From Betaproteobacteria bacterium (lineage in GTDB: Bacteria > Pseudomonadota > Gammaproteobacteria > Burkholderiales > Burkholderiaceae_C), in contig RFSP01000100.1 in NCBI GenBank assembly GCA_009923895.1, positions 1-7,049 on the forward strand: 7,049 nt of DNA, written 5' to 3'. Each line of letters begins with the position of its first letter. Within the stretch, counting starts at the first letter, position 1. Under the pieces are notes generated by a model, which saw only the letters and a list, made by a program, of their open reading frames with translations, ran no database searches and had not been told where the DNA came from. The translations under genes were made by a program, and so were the position numbers. Shown one piece after another: positions 6,883 to 7,049 of the stretch.

Positions 6883-7049
6883 ATGAGCATGCGAACAACT
6901 TGGGGCGTCGTCCTGGCAGCAGGGGCGGTGTGGGCTGCACCGGCGGCTTCGGCGTCCCCTGCGTCGGTGGTCAAAACCGACCAAGTGCGCGCGGAGTTGA
7001 TCGCCCACGCGCCTCAGGGCATCCAAGCCGGACAGCCTTTGTGGCTGGG
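6883..7049 (+). CDS. Probable DsbD-type thiol:disulfide interchange protein, N-terminus only
   Basis: 55 codons are visible, open at the window edge. The start MSMRTTWGVVLAAGAVWAAP has a short basic N-terminus and hydrophobic core, then a signal peptidase I site ASA at 22-24 (mature protein from Ser25). The following VRAELIAHAPQGIQAGQPLW resembles the opening of the periplasmic alpha domain of DsbD family proteins, which pass electrons from cytoplasmic thioredoxin to periplasmic disulfides and cytochrome c maturation. No catalytic cysteine lies in the visible part, so the call rests on a short resemblance. Start: ATG 6883; a second ATG at 6889 is possible. No Shine-Dalgarno sequence is seen. 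It is divergent from atpI, 102 bases apart, and could instead be another exported protein with a similar N-domain. Confidence 0.6.
   Translation, partial: MSMRTTWGVVLAAGAVWAAPAASASPASVVKTDQVRAELIAHAPQGIQAGQPLWL

Overview
This window is almost entirely an F-type (F1Fo) ATP synthase operon, read on the minus strand. The genes in transcription order are atpI, atpB, atpE, atpF, atpH, atpA, atpG and atpD (subunits I, a, c, b, delta, alpha, gamma, beta). atpD runs off the left edge a few codons before its expected end, so atpC (epsilon), the usual next gene, lies outside the window. At the right edge a divergent plus-strand gene begins. Its signal peptide and first mature residues look like the start of a DsbD-type periplasmic thiol:disulfide interchange protein.

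The GC-rich sequence, the I-B-E-F-H-A-G-D order and the character of the proteins (c subunit with RQPE loop and GLIDAAF helix, alpha subunit with KGEVKGKTGS) point to a betaproteobacterium of the Burkholderiales, most likely Comamonadaceae. This assignment comes from recalled family resemblance, not a search.

Layout: 1-1386 atpD (3' end missing); 1437-2321 atpG; 2357-3910 atpA; 3953-4483 atpH; 4535-5005 atpF (GTG start); 5103-5369 atpE; 5433-6272 atpB; 6304-6780 atpI; 6781-6882 divergent intergenic region with a good -10 box for the atp operon; 6883-7049 start of the DsbD-like gene. No gap exceeds 102 bases. Subunits a, b and c form the membrane Fo part, alpha, beta, gamma and delta belong to F1 and its stator, and AtpI is a small membrane accessory protein that helps c-ring assembly. 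All key catalytic and proton-path residues that I checked are present, so the enzyme looks intact and proton-type.

I see no mobile element, CRISPR array, RNA gene or novel multigene system. The observations most worth a second look are in the non-coding gaps around atpE, whose product is needed in many more copies than the others. There is a U-rich leader in front of a strong ribosome binding site. Behind the gene are two stem-loops, the first resembling a weak intrinsic terminator, followed by a six-codon reading frame that overlaps the atpF GTG start.
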